Assembly (NCBI GenBank): GCA_963749415.1
Contig: CAVVMG010000001.1
Location: forward strand, 1,550,001 to 1,614,000
DNA: 64,000 bases
From: JALYNX01 sp963749415
Lineage (GTDB): Bacteria > Actinomycetota > Acidimicrobiia > Spongiisociales > ZC4RG35
Reading direction: 5' to 3'
Every line of letters begins with the position of its first letter. Within the stretch, counting starts at the first letter, position 1. A program made the position numbers and the translations under genes. Positions 1 to 6,945 of this stretch are shown piece after piece. Under the pieces are notes generated by a model. That model was not told the origin of the DNA, searched no databases, and saw only the letters and a list, made by a program, of their open reading frames with translations.

Positions 1-258
1 GTCCGCGAGGAGATCGATGAGCTGGAGGCGGTGCTCGACGATCCCGATCGGGCGGGGAGCGAGTTGGGGGATGTCTTGTTCTCGGTGGTCAATCTGGCCC
101 GCCACCTCGGGCTCGATCCTGAGATAGCACTGCGCCAGGCGACCGATCGCTTCGAGACGAGGTTCCGGCGCATGGAGTCCGAGGGAACACTCGAGGGTCT
201 CGATCTCGGCGGGCTCAATGAACGGTGGGACCGGGCGAAGGAAATGGAGCGGGATTAG
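1..258 (+). CDS. mazG: MazG nucleotide pyrophosphohydrolase, C-terminal part
   Basis: The gene is open at the left edge, so only its last 85 codons are present, in frame from base 1. The visible part has the two helices of the MazG all-alpha NTP pyrophosphatase fold: REEIDELEAVL followed by ELGDVLFSVVNLARHLGLD, which supply the acidic Mg-binding residues (ExxE then ExxD). MazG hydrolyses (d)NTPs to monophosphates, removing aberrant nucleotides or modulating stress nucleotides in the cytoplasm. Its position just upstream of eno agrees with mazG-eno-ftsB neighbourhoods in Actinobacteria. The start and any N-terminal domain lie outside the window. Confidence 0.88.
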   Translation, partial: VREEIDELEAVLDDPDRAGSELGDVLFSVVNLARHLGLDPEIALRQATDRFETRFRRMESEGTLEGLDLGGLNERWDRAKEMERD

Positions 259-266
259 CCCGCCGC

Positions 267-1515
267 TCAGGGAGGGTCGGGCCCGCTGGTGTAGGTGTGG
301 CCGAGGGGGCTGGTCCACTGGTAGTTACCAGGCTTGGTCCGTTTCAGCCGCCATCCGGCGTGCTTGAGCCGGTGATCGTGGCGGCAAAGTGGGGAGAGGT
401 TGTCGGTGGTGGTGGGTCCGCCTTCGACCCAGGCTCGAGTGTGGTCGAGGTCACAGTCGGTGGCGGGCATCCGACATCCCGGGAAAACACAGGTCGGCGT
501 CTGGGTTTCGACCTGGCGGGTCTGGTGGGTGGTGGGTCTTCTCCGGGTGGTCCCGGTCCATACCGGCTCCCCGTTCTCGGTGACGGTGACCCGGTGAGTG
601 GAGGTGGTCTGCTCGTCGGGCGACCTGGCGGGCGATGTCGGCGATCACCGGTCCGTACCCGTTGAGCTCACCCGGCGCCTCTGACAGTCCGGCGAGAACT
701 TGGAGATCAACGGTGATGTCCACCGTTCCCCGATCGCGCCCGTGATCCTGGCTCGTCCCGTGGAGTAGGTCCAAGAAGACATCGGCTCGGAGCTGGTCGA
801 TGGATCGGAACTCGCTCTTGCTCCGCAAACCCCGGGCCAGCCGGTTGATCCGACGCATTGCGGCCTGGGTCTCCGCGGCGGGTAGTTGCAGACCGTAGAG
901 GTTGGCGGTCCCATCCGGATTGGCCTCCATGCTCACCCGCCGCTCAGCGACACCCTGCTCGTATTGCTTCTGAGCCGAATCAGGGTCTACCGTGATCACC
1001 AGTCGGGCCAGCCGGGCTCGAAGTTGTCCTGTCGTCTGGTGCATAGCGCTGGTCATCGCCTCGCTCACTACCTTGTCCCGCACCTCAGCCTCGAGATGGC
1101 AGGTCTGATCGACGATCACCATGGCCCGGGGAACATCCAGCTCACCAGTTCTCAATCCGGACCAGACCTCGGGGTAATCGGTCACCAACTGCCAGGCGAA
1201 ACCCAACTGATCGGACGCTGCACGGCGGGTGAGAGTCAACGCGGCCCGGATCTCAGAGGCGGCCAGATCCTCCACCGACTCCGGTGGCAGGTCATCAGGC
1301 AGTTCCGCGGCAGTGGATTCGGCCACTGACACCATGGTGGCGTAGGCCTCGGCCTGATAGTGATCCGCCTGACGTCGCTGCGCCCGCAACAACAGCACCC
1401 GGTCACGGCCCGACAACGAATCCCGGTCGATCGAAGCCAGAAACCCGGCAAGCCTTGGGCCCGGAGCCATGTCCGCTAACCCTTTCGGAATCCCCCCAGC
1501 ACCACCATCGAACAT
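267..1515 (-). pseudogene. DUF222/13E12-type HNH endonuclease, copy 1, frameshifted
   Basis: The N-terminal DUF222 domain reads from ATG 1515 to about 616. The C-terminal HNH nuclease (CVFPGC, then DCDLDHTRAWVEGG and LSPLCRHDHRLKH) continues in another frame to the stop at 267. Comparison with the second copy at 39.1-40.3 kb places one extra base near 614-616, just after the IADIARQVAR segment; removing it restores one protein of about 415 residues. The ATG lies inside a perfect LexA-like palindrome. DUF222/HNH genes are multicopy and often decayed in Actinobacteria (the REP13E12 family of mycobacteria), so this may be a true pseudogene. The window has other single-base indels, so sequencing error is equally possible. 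Confidence 0.85.
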
Positions 1516-1522
1516 ATGTTCG
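1509..1522. promoter_or_regulatory. LexA (SOS) box over the start codon of DUF222/HNH copy 1
   Basis: CGAACATATGTTCG is a perfect 14-bp palindrome matching the Gram-positive/mycobacterial SOS box CGAAC-N4-GTTCG (TCGAAC-N4-GTTCGA in the extended form; here the left side is TCGAAC). The ATG of the HNH gene is read from the centre of the palindrome on the minus strand, so bound LexA would sit on the start codon. The same 14-mer occurs at the start of the second copy. Confidence 0.8.
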
Positions 1523-1662
1523 TAGCGTAACTACGCCTACCGACAGAATCCAGACCCTTGTTGCCGACAAATCAGGAAAACCGCGAAAATCGAGGGTCAT
1601 CCGAACAAGAACGGGCTGCTGGTAGTTTGGCTCACCAGTCCTACCGGGGAACCTGTCGCTGC

Positions 1663-2943
1663 ATGACTCTGAACAACATCGAGCGGATTCACGCCCGTCA
1701 GGTCCTCGACTCACGGGGTAATCCCACTGTCGAAGCAGAAGTGACCACCGTGGGTGGTGGATGGGGTCGGGCCATCGTCCCCTCCGGTGCATCCACCGGC
1801 GCCATGGAGGCGGTGGAGCTCCGCGATGGGGGGGAGCGCTGGAGCGGGAGAGGGGTCGCCAGGGCGGTCTCCAACGTCACCGGTGTCATCGCCCCGGCAC
1901 TGAACGGGACCGATGTCACCCGTCAGGAGCACATCGACCAGGTGATGCTCGACCTGGATGCCACCCCCAACAAGGGGAACCTGGGCGCCAATGCCATCCT
2001 CGCCGTTTCCTTGGCGGTGGCCCGGGCTGCCGCGGCCAGCCTCGGCGTCCCTCTGTTCCGCTATCTGGGGGGAGCCTCGGCCCGAGAGCTCCCCGTGCCC
2101 TGTCTCAACGTGCTCAATGGCGGGGCGCACGCCGCCAACTCGGTCGACATCCAGGAGTTCATGATCGTGCCCGCCGGGCTCCCGTCCTATGGGGAGGCGC
2201 TGCGCGCGGGAGCGGAGGTCTATCAGGCACTGAAGAAGGTGATCGGGGGCCGGGGGCTGGGGACGAATGTTGGTGACGAGGGAGGTTTCGCCCCCGATCT
2301 CCCGACCAACGAATCCGCATTGGAGCTACTCGTAGAGGCAATCGAGGTCGCCGGATACGAATTGGGGGTGGAGATCGCGCTCGCCCTGGACGTTGCCGCC
2401 ACCGAGCTCCACCGCGAGGGCCGCTATCACCTCGAGGGCAAGGGCCTCGATTCGGAGGAGATGGTCGGCTACCTCGTCGACTTGATCGACCGTTTCCCCC
2501 TCGTCTCCGTCGAGGACGGCATGGCGGAGGACGACTGGGAGGGTTGGAAGGCCCTCACCGCTCAGGTCGGCCATCGCGTGCAATTGGTGGGTGATGACCT
2601 CTTCGTCACCAACGAAGAGTTCTTGCGCAGGGGCATCTCGGAAGAGGCGGCCAACGCCATCCTGATCAAGGTGAACCAGATCGGGTCGGTCTCGGAGACC
2701 CTGCACACGATGAGCATGGCCCGGGGCGCCTCGTACGGCACCATGGTGAGTCATCGCTCCGGGGAGACCGAAGACACTTTCATCTCCCATCTCGCTGTGG
2801 CGACCAACGCCGGTCAGATCAAGTCCGGTGCGCCGGCCCGCGGCGAGCGGACTGCAAAGTACAACGAGCTGCTCCGGATCGAAGAGGACCTCGACGAGGA
2901 GGCTCGCTTCGCCGGCTGGGCCACGTTCCGGAGGCCGCGATGA
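1663..2943 (+). CDS. eno: Enolase
   Basis: Enolase interconverts 2-phosphoglycerate and phosphoenolpyruvate in glycolysis, as a Mg-dependent cytoplasmic enzyme. The 426 residues show the N-terminal RQVLDSRGNPTVEAEV and SGASTGAMEAVELRDG segments, GDEGGFAP, the metal-ligand region SVEDGMAEDDWEGW, GDDLFVTN, the catalytic lysine in LIKVNQIGS (about K336) and SHRSGETED. The start is ATG 1663, because the reading frame upstream has no similarity to the family; a purine-rich GGGGAA lies about 12 bases upstream. The stop overlaps the ATG of ftsB by four bases, so eno and ftsB are probably translationally coupled. Confidence 0.97.
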   Translation: MTLNNIERIHARQVLDSRGNPTVEAEVTTVGGGWGRAIVPSGASTGAMEAVELRDGGERWSGRGVARAVSNVTGVIAPALNGTDVTRQEHIDQVMLDLDATPNKGNLGANAILAVSLAVARAAAASLGVPLFRYLGGASARELPVPCLNVLNGGAHAANSVDIQEFMIVPAGLPSYGEALRAGAEVYQALKKVIGGRGLGTNVGDEGGFAPDLPTNESALELLVEAIEVAGYELGVEIALALDVAATELHREGRYHLEGKGLDSEEMVGYLVDLIDRFPLVSVEDGMAEDDWEGWKALTAQVGHRVQLVGDDLFVTNEEFLRRGISEEAANAILIKVNQIGSVSETLHTMSMARGASYGTMVSHRSGETEDTFISHLAVATNAGQIKSGAPARGERTAKYNELLRIEEDLDEEARFAGWATFRRPR

Positions 2944-3335
2944 GAGTGCGCGGCCGCTCGGGTGTCGTCCTGGTGACCGTTCTCTTCATCCTGACGGGCG
3001 CGGCGTTCCTCACCCAGGTCGTCCCTTATCGTCAGATCCTGGACTCACGGAACCAGGTGCAAGCGGCCCAGGAGCAACTGGTCGACCTCGAGGCCGAGAA
3101 CGAGGTGCTGTCGGCAGAGGTTTCCGCACTGAACACCCCCGAGGAGATCGAAAGGCTGGCCCGGGACAAGCTGGGTTACGTCCGTGAGGGAGAGGTCGCC
3201 TACGTGGTGCTCGACCCCCCAGGCGCTGATGAGCCGGCATCGTCTTCTCCCGCGGCTTCCGGAGAGCAAGAGAAGACCTGGGTCGACGCGATCTGGGACT
3301 TCATCTCGGGAGGCGACCTAGATTCGCCGGAGTGA
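2940..3335 (+). CDS. ftsB: FtsB/DivIC-type septum formation initiator
   Basis: A small bitopic cell-division protein of 131 residues. It has a short basic N-terminus, one membrane segment at about residues 8-26 (GVVLVTVLFILTGAAFL), then a periplasm-side coiled coil (QAAQEQLVDLEAENEVLSAE), a PEEIERLARDKLGYVREGE segment typical of the DivIC/FtsB family, and an acidic, proline/serine-rich tail. It should bridge the FtsQ/FtsL complex in the divisome. It lies between eno and DUF501 with four-base overlaps on both sides, the usual actinobacterial arrangement. Confidence 0.9.
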   Translation: MRVRGRSGVVLVTVLFILTGAAFLTQVVPYRQILDSRNQVQAAQEQLVDLEAENEVLSAEVSALNTPEEIERLARDKLGYVREGEVAYVVLDPPGADEPASSSPAASGEQEKTWVDAIWDFISGGDLDSPE

Positions 3336-3850
3336 TCGGCATGGATGACTACACGGTCATCGAGGCTCAGATCGGAAGGGCGCCCCGCGCCCCATCTCAA
3401 GTCGTCGCCAGGTGCCATCTCGCCCTGCCCGTCGTGATCGAGGTCCCGCCCCTGCTCGACGACGGCACCCCGTTCCCAACCCTGTATTGGCTGACCTGCC
3501 CCCTGGCGAGGGCGCGTGTGGGCCGGCTGGAGAGCACCGGTGGTGTGGGGCGCATGGAGCAGAAGGCGGCAGCCGACCCCGAGTTCGGTGCAGCGTTGGA
3601 GAAGGCACACCGCACATACGCCGAGCAACGCGATGCCATGATTCCACCCGGTGCCGCGCCGGTTCCGAGCGGCGGTGTCGGCGGTGCCCGAGCTGGTGTC
3701 AAGTGCCTCCATGCCCACTACGCCCATCACAAGGCTGGAGGCTCGAATCCGGTCGGCGAGATCGTCGCCTCCTGGATCGAGCCGCTGGACTGTGAGGTCG
3801 AGTGTGTGATCGCCGGGGTGGCAAACCCCGGGTGGGTGGGCAAGCCATGA
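3332..3850 (+). CDS. DUF501 protein
   Basis: A 172-residue protein of the DUF501 family, recognised by RCHLALPVVIEVPP, TLYWLTCPLA and the cysteine/histidine signature VKCLHAHYAHHKAGGSNPVG. The function is not established; the family is nearly always next to ftsB and ppx in Actinobacteria, and the conserved Cys/His residues suggest metal binding. The start is GTG 3332 overlapping the ftsB stop; ATG 3341 is a possible alternative. Its stop overlaps the ppx ATG (ATGA). Confidence 0.88.
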   Translation: MIGMDDYTVIEAQIGRAPRAPSQVVARCHLALPVVIEVPPLLDDGTPFPTLYWLTCPLARARVGRLESTGGVGRMEQKAAADPEFGAALEKAHRTYAEQRDAMIPPGAAPVPSGGVGGARAGVKCLHAHYAHHKAGGSNPVGEIVASWIEPLDCEVECVIAGVANPGWVGKP

Positions 3851-4719
3851 GGGTCGGGGTGGTCGACATCGGGACCAACTCGATGCGCCTACTGATCACG
3901 GATGGGGAGATCGACCTCCAGCGTCTCGAGGAGGTGACCGGGTTGGGTCGCGGGGTGGACAGCACAGGCGTCCTCTCCGAGCCTCGGATCGTGGAGACGG
4001 TCGCCGTGCTCGAGCGCTACGGGAATTTGATGAACGAGGCTGCGGTGGCGAAACGGAAGGTGATCGCGACTTCGGCCTCCCGTGATGCCGGCAACCGCGA
4101 AGTTTTCTTCGACAGGGCGGAGGAGGCAATCGGCGTGCGACCGACGCTGATCAGCGGTGAAGAGGAAGCCCGTTTGGCCTACCAGGGAGCGGTGAGCGGG
4201 TTCGATGGGTCCTCGCCGATAGTCGTCTCCGACATCGGCGGCGGGAGCACCGAGTTCGTCACTGAGGGCAGCGGTGTATCCGTGGACATCGGGTCGGTGC
4301 GGGTCACGGAGCGGGCGGTCCCCTTCCGGCCGGCCGCCAAAGGCGAGGTGGAAGCCGCGCGGTCCGAGATCCGCGATGCCTTTGCCGGGCTCTCCGCATT
4401 TGTCTACGGGTCGTTGATCGGTGTTGCCGGGACCTGGACCAGCCTGGCCTCGGTCGCCAGGGCTACGCCCGCGGGCACCTCGGTGCATGGGCGGGAGGTG
4501 ACCCTGTCCGAGGTCAAGACGATGATCGACGTCATGGCCGAGCTCGATTTGGAGGAGACTGCACACCTCCCCGGGCTCGCGCCCAAGCGAGCTGAGGTGA
4601 TACTCGGAGGCATCCTGGTCGCCGAAGGGGTGATGGAGGCCATCGGGGCGGAAACGGCAACGGTTTCCGAGCACGACAGTCTCGATGGTGTCGCCAGGTC
4701 TCTGCTCGCTTTACCCTGA
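3847..4719 (+). CDS. ppx: Exopolyphosphatase/GppA family phosphatase
   Basis: A 290-residue, two-lobed ASKHA-fold phosphatase that removes phosphate from polyphosphate or pppGpp. Visible motifs are GVVDIGTNSMRLL (phosphate 1 loop, residues 3-15), TSASRDAGNREVFF, SGEEEARLAYQGAV with the catalytic glutamate, and SDIGGGSTEF (phosphate 2). It is the short actinobacterial form without the C-terminal HD-like extension of E. coli Ppx. ATG 3847 is chosen because it starts the fold and overlaps the DUF501 stop by four bases. Substrate preference cannot be told from sequence. Confidence 0.9.
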   Translation: MRVGVVDIGTNSMRLLITDGEIDLQRLEEVTGLGRGVDSTGVLSEPRIVETVAVLERYGNLMNEAAVAKRKVIATSASRDAGNREVFFDRAEEAIGVRPTLISGEEEARLAYQGAVSGFDGSSPIVVSDIGGGSTEFVTEGSGVSVDIGSVRVTERAVPFRPAAKGEVEAARSEIRDAFAGLSAFVYGSLIGVAGTWTSLASVARATPAGTSVHGREVTLSEVKTMIDVMAELDLEETAHLPGLAPKRAEVILGGILVAEGVMEAIGAETATVSEHDSLDGVARSLLALP

Positions 4720-4726
4720 CCTGCCT

Positions 4727-4811
4727 GCCCGGGTGGCGAAATGCAGACGCGAGGGGCTTAAACCCCCTTGAGCCGATCCGGCTCGTGTGGGTTCGAATCC
4801 CACCCCGGGCA
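4727..4811 (+). tRNA. tRNA-Leu (anticodon UAA)
   Basis: A class II tRNA. The 7-bp acceptor stem GCCCGGG/CCCGGGC closes perfectly, the anticodon arm AGGGG-CUUAAAC-CCCCU gives anticodon UAA, there is a long variable arm, and the T arm is GTGGG-TTCGAAT-CCCAC. The discriminator base is A, as required for leucine. The 3' CCA is not encoded (CTCC follows), so it must be added post-transcriptionally. It reads UUA and UUG, which are rare in this high-GC genome. Confidence 0.95.
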
Positions 4812-4840
4812 CTCCATCGAGGTCAACCAGTTGGCGTCTG

Positions 4841-5740
4841 CTACGAAGTTCCTCCGCTCGTCCGGCCCGCGAAGACGAGGGTCTGTCTGTCGGGTTCGAA
4901 GCCGGCACTGAGGTAGAGACTTCCTGATGCCGGGTTGTCCTGTTCAAAGCAGATCTTGATCCGCGCTGCGCCGGCCGTGACCAGCAGATCGATGCCGGTG
5001 GTGAGGATGTGGCGGGCAAGACCTTTTCGTTGATGGTCATCTTCGGTGCGCATGGGTTCGATGAGACCCGTAGCGGTCACGGGGTCGTACCAGAACAACC
5101 CATACGCCGCCACGCTTTCTCGGCTGTCGTGCACCACCAGGTCGAGATCGGGGCGGTAGAGCGAAGTCTGACGAAGACGAGGCTCGGGGTCGGGGCGGTT
5201 CCGTTCTGTGCTGATCATGTGATGCGGACGCTGCATCGTGTCGAGGCGGCTGGACAACCGATAGCCCTCGTGCTGGGGGCTGATCGGAGGACGAGTGTCT
5301 GCGGCCAGCCATGTCTCGACCAGCCCGTCTTCCTCGATCGCAAAGCCATGGCCGACCAACACCTCACGCAGGACGTCATCAGCGCGGTCGACCTCCAGGC
5401 CGACGGCTTCCAGTCCTGACTCATGGGCGTGAGCGAGCCCGCGTTTGACGACATGCGCAACCCAGTCGGGACTTGCATCGGGCATGACCATTGGGTCGAG
5501 CTGGGTCCGAAGCGGCGTCTCGGTTGCGATCATCGCAGCTTCCGGGCGACCGAGATCATCGAACCAGAAGAGCTGAGGAAGGTTGTCGGTCGAGCGCGGC
5601 CTCTGCGACCACCACCACTGCAGATCGGCGGCTTCGTACAGCCCTGCGGTGGGGTGAGCAATGCGGATTCGCTGCAGGAGCTCCGTCACGGCTTCCAGGT
5701 AATGGAGGCCGACCCGATGCTCTTCTCGCAGTGGGCTCAT
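4841..5740 (-). CDS. GNAT-family N-acetyltransferase (two-domain)
   Basis: A 299-residue protein whose C-terminal half (about 160-290) is a GNAT domain: the acetyl-CoA loop is RTEDDHQRKGLARHIL, followed by ARIKICFEQDNPASGSLYLSAGF. The N-terminal half looks like a second, degenerate acetyltransferase fold (LFWFDDLGRPEAAMIA, GLEAVGLEVDRADDVLREV). Its substrate is unknown. The gene is monocistronic and convergent with the tRNA-Leu gene. Confidence 0.78.
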   Translation of the reverse strand: MSPLREEHRVGLHYLEAVTELLQRIRIAHPTAGLYEAADLQWWWSQRPRSTDNLPQLFWFDDLGRPEAAMIATETPLRTQLDPMVMPDASPDWVAHVVKRGLAHAHESGLEAVGLEVDRADDVLREVLVGHGFAIEEDGLVETWLAADTRPPISPQHEGYRLSSRLDTMQRPHHMISTERNRPDPEPRLRQTSLYRPDLDLVVHDSRESVAAYGLFWYDPVTATGLIEPMRTEDDHQRKGLARHILTTGIDLLVTAGAARIKICFEQDNPASGSLYLSAGFEPDRQTLVFAGRTSGGTS

Positions 5741-5889
5741 TTCTGGAACCTACGAGATCGGGATCACTAGCCAGTCCTGGCGTGCGTCTCATGTTCGCCC
5801 AAATGCCCCGGTCGTTGAACTCACCTCTCTTCCGGTTCGGGTGTCGCCCCGGCGGGTACTCGGTGCCAACGCCAAACGCTGGAGGAAGC

Positions 5890-6147
5890 GTGGAACAGAA
5901 AAGTGATCGCCCCATGGAGACCTGGTCCGACGACCAACTGATCGAGGAATACCGCTACTTGACCAACGATCTCTCAGACAGCAGCGATCAGGACAGGCCT
6001 GACGTTTCTGCGATTGCTGAGGAGATGCAGCGGCGGGGTCTGTCGTTTCCTGCCGTGCCTACCGAGTTCCCGAAATCGGAATCCGTGGAGTGGGACGGCG
6101 ATGATGCGACAGGCGATCCCAGCTCCGGCGCCATCCCTCCTGTGTGA
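5890..6147 (+). CDS. Small acidic hypothetical protein
   Basis: An 85-residue (GTG 5890) or 77-residue (ATG 5914) product, unrecognised. It begins METWSDDQLIEEYRYLTND and has a helical segment SAIAEEMQRRGLSFPAVP; the tail is acidic and Pro/Gly rich. A strong GGAGGA at 5881-5886 lies only three bases before GTG 5890, which favours a start near there; the 5890 end is therefore approximate. It is flanked by convergent or unrelated genes, so there is no operon clue. Confidence 0.5.
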   Translation: MEQKSDRPMETWSDDQLIEEYRYLTNDLSDSSDQDRPDVSAIAEEMQRRGLSFPAVPTEFPKSESVEWDGDDATGDPSSGAIPPV

Positions 6148-6168
6148 GAAGGCGTCTCACACACCTTG

Positions 6169-6612
6169 TCAGGCCCTCGTAAACCCTCGATGGCCCTGGT
6201 GAGGAAAGTGAGTCGGGCCACCCCGGTCCACGGAGTAGTGGATGGACTGAAGAACGATTTTTCCTTGCTCCACTCGGAATGACTCGGATCCATCGAAGAC
6301 GAACCTCTCATCGGTGTAGCCAACCCACTCGAGGAATGCGTTGGGACCATCCACCTGGTAGGTGCCGATCTCGAAGTCCGCTTTGTCCCCGAGATAGAAG
6401 GCCAGGTCGGCCGCCGACTGTCGAACCCCGGGATGCCCTGTATAGAGCGCGCTGTGTGTGAACAGCACCACATCTGGGTGGTAGTTCTCGGTGATGTCCA
6501 ACTCGATATCGCCGCGGGCCCGTAGTTCGAGATGACGATCGATCACCGCTCGCGTGTCCGTACCGAATGTGTGGCTGCGAGGATCTTCGACGGCGCCAGG
6601 GTTAGGTCGCAT
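6169..6612 (-). CDS. NTF2/SnoaL-like domain protein
   Basis: A 147-residue protein with the layout of the SnoaL/NTF2-like cone fold: an N-terminal helix (DTRAVIDRHLELRARGDIE), NYHPDVVLFTHSALYTGHPG, and a C-terminal sheet (DGPNAFLEWVGYTDERFVF, ESFRVEQGKIVLQSIHYSV). Such proteins are small hydrolases, isomerases or binding proteins. No catalytic assignment can be made. It is single and divergent from the GNAT-ACS gene across a 333-bp gap. Confidence 0.7.
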   Translation of the reverse strand: MRPNPGAVEDPRSHTFGTDTRAVIDRHLELRARGDIELDITENYHPDVVLFTHSALYTGHPGVRQSAADLAFYLGDKADFEIGTYQVDGPNAFLEWVGYTDERFVFDGSESFRVEQGKIVLQSIHYSVDRGGPTHFPHQGHRGFTRA

Positions 6613-6945
6613 TGAAGGCTTCGGTCAAGGGTACCCGCCGTAGTTTCCTACCGATCCGACGCCTCTGAGGTGAGCCCTGTTATCACGACGTAGCGAGCCA
6701 CACCGTTCGTCATCGCTGGAGGTCAGGCCGGAGTAGGTCGTGGGACCCGGGCCGGTGGGTGGGGGAGGGGAGAGGAACCGGGCCCGGGCCCCACGATGCG
6801 CGAGGCAAGATCATTCTCCAAGGACACCACCTTCCCACACAGATCAACCCCGTCGCGGTGGAGTGTAATCCGACGACCTGTCGACAAGGGGATGGCCGCC
6901 CAAGGGGAGATCGGAGACGGTTAGCTTGGCCGCTGGAGATCAGAA
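6613..6945. other. Intergenic region without a recognisable gene
   Basis: This 333-bp gap separates two divergent genes, so it should hold both promoters. I see no convincing ORF in it. It contains one GC-rich inverted repeat, listed separately. The 3' 100 bases carry a purine-rich stretch (AAGGGGATGG, CAAGGGGAGA) but no clear ribosome-binding site close to ATG 6946. Confidence 0.6.
6740..6794. repeat. GC-rich inverted repeat in a divergent intergenic region
   Basis: GTGGGACCCGGGCC at 6740-6753 pairs with GGCCCGGGCCCCAC at 6781-6794, 13 of 14 positions, around a 27-base purine-rich loop. No T-run follows on either strand, and the genes on both sides point away from it, so it does not look like a terminator. 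It could be an operator or a structured leader element, or chance in GC-rich DNA. Confidence 0.45.

Noticed and set aside
4760..4811. Second tRNA or pseudo-tRNA after tRNA-Leu
   Set aside because: The long variable arm and T arm belong to the single class II tRNA-Leu; nothing else folds as a tRNA there.
5009..5419. Plus-strand frame inside the GNAT gene
   Set aside because: Antisense shadow of the minus-strand acetyltransferase, which has clear family motifs.
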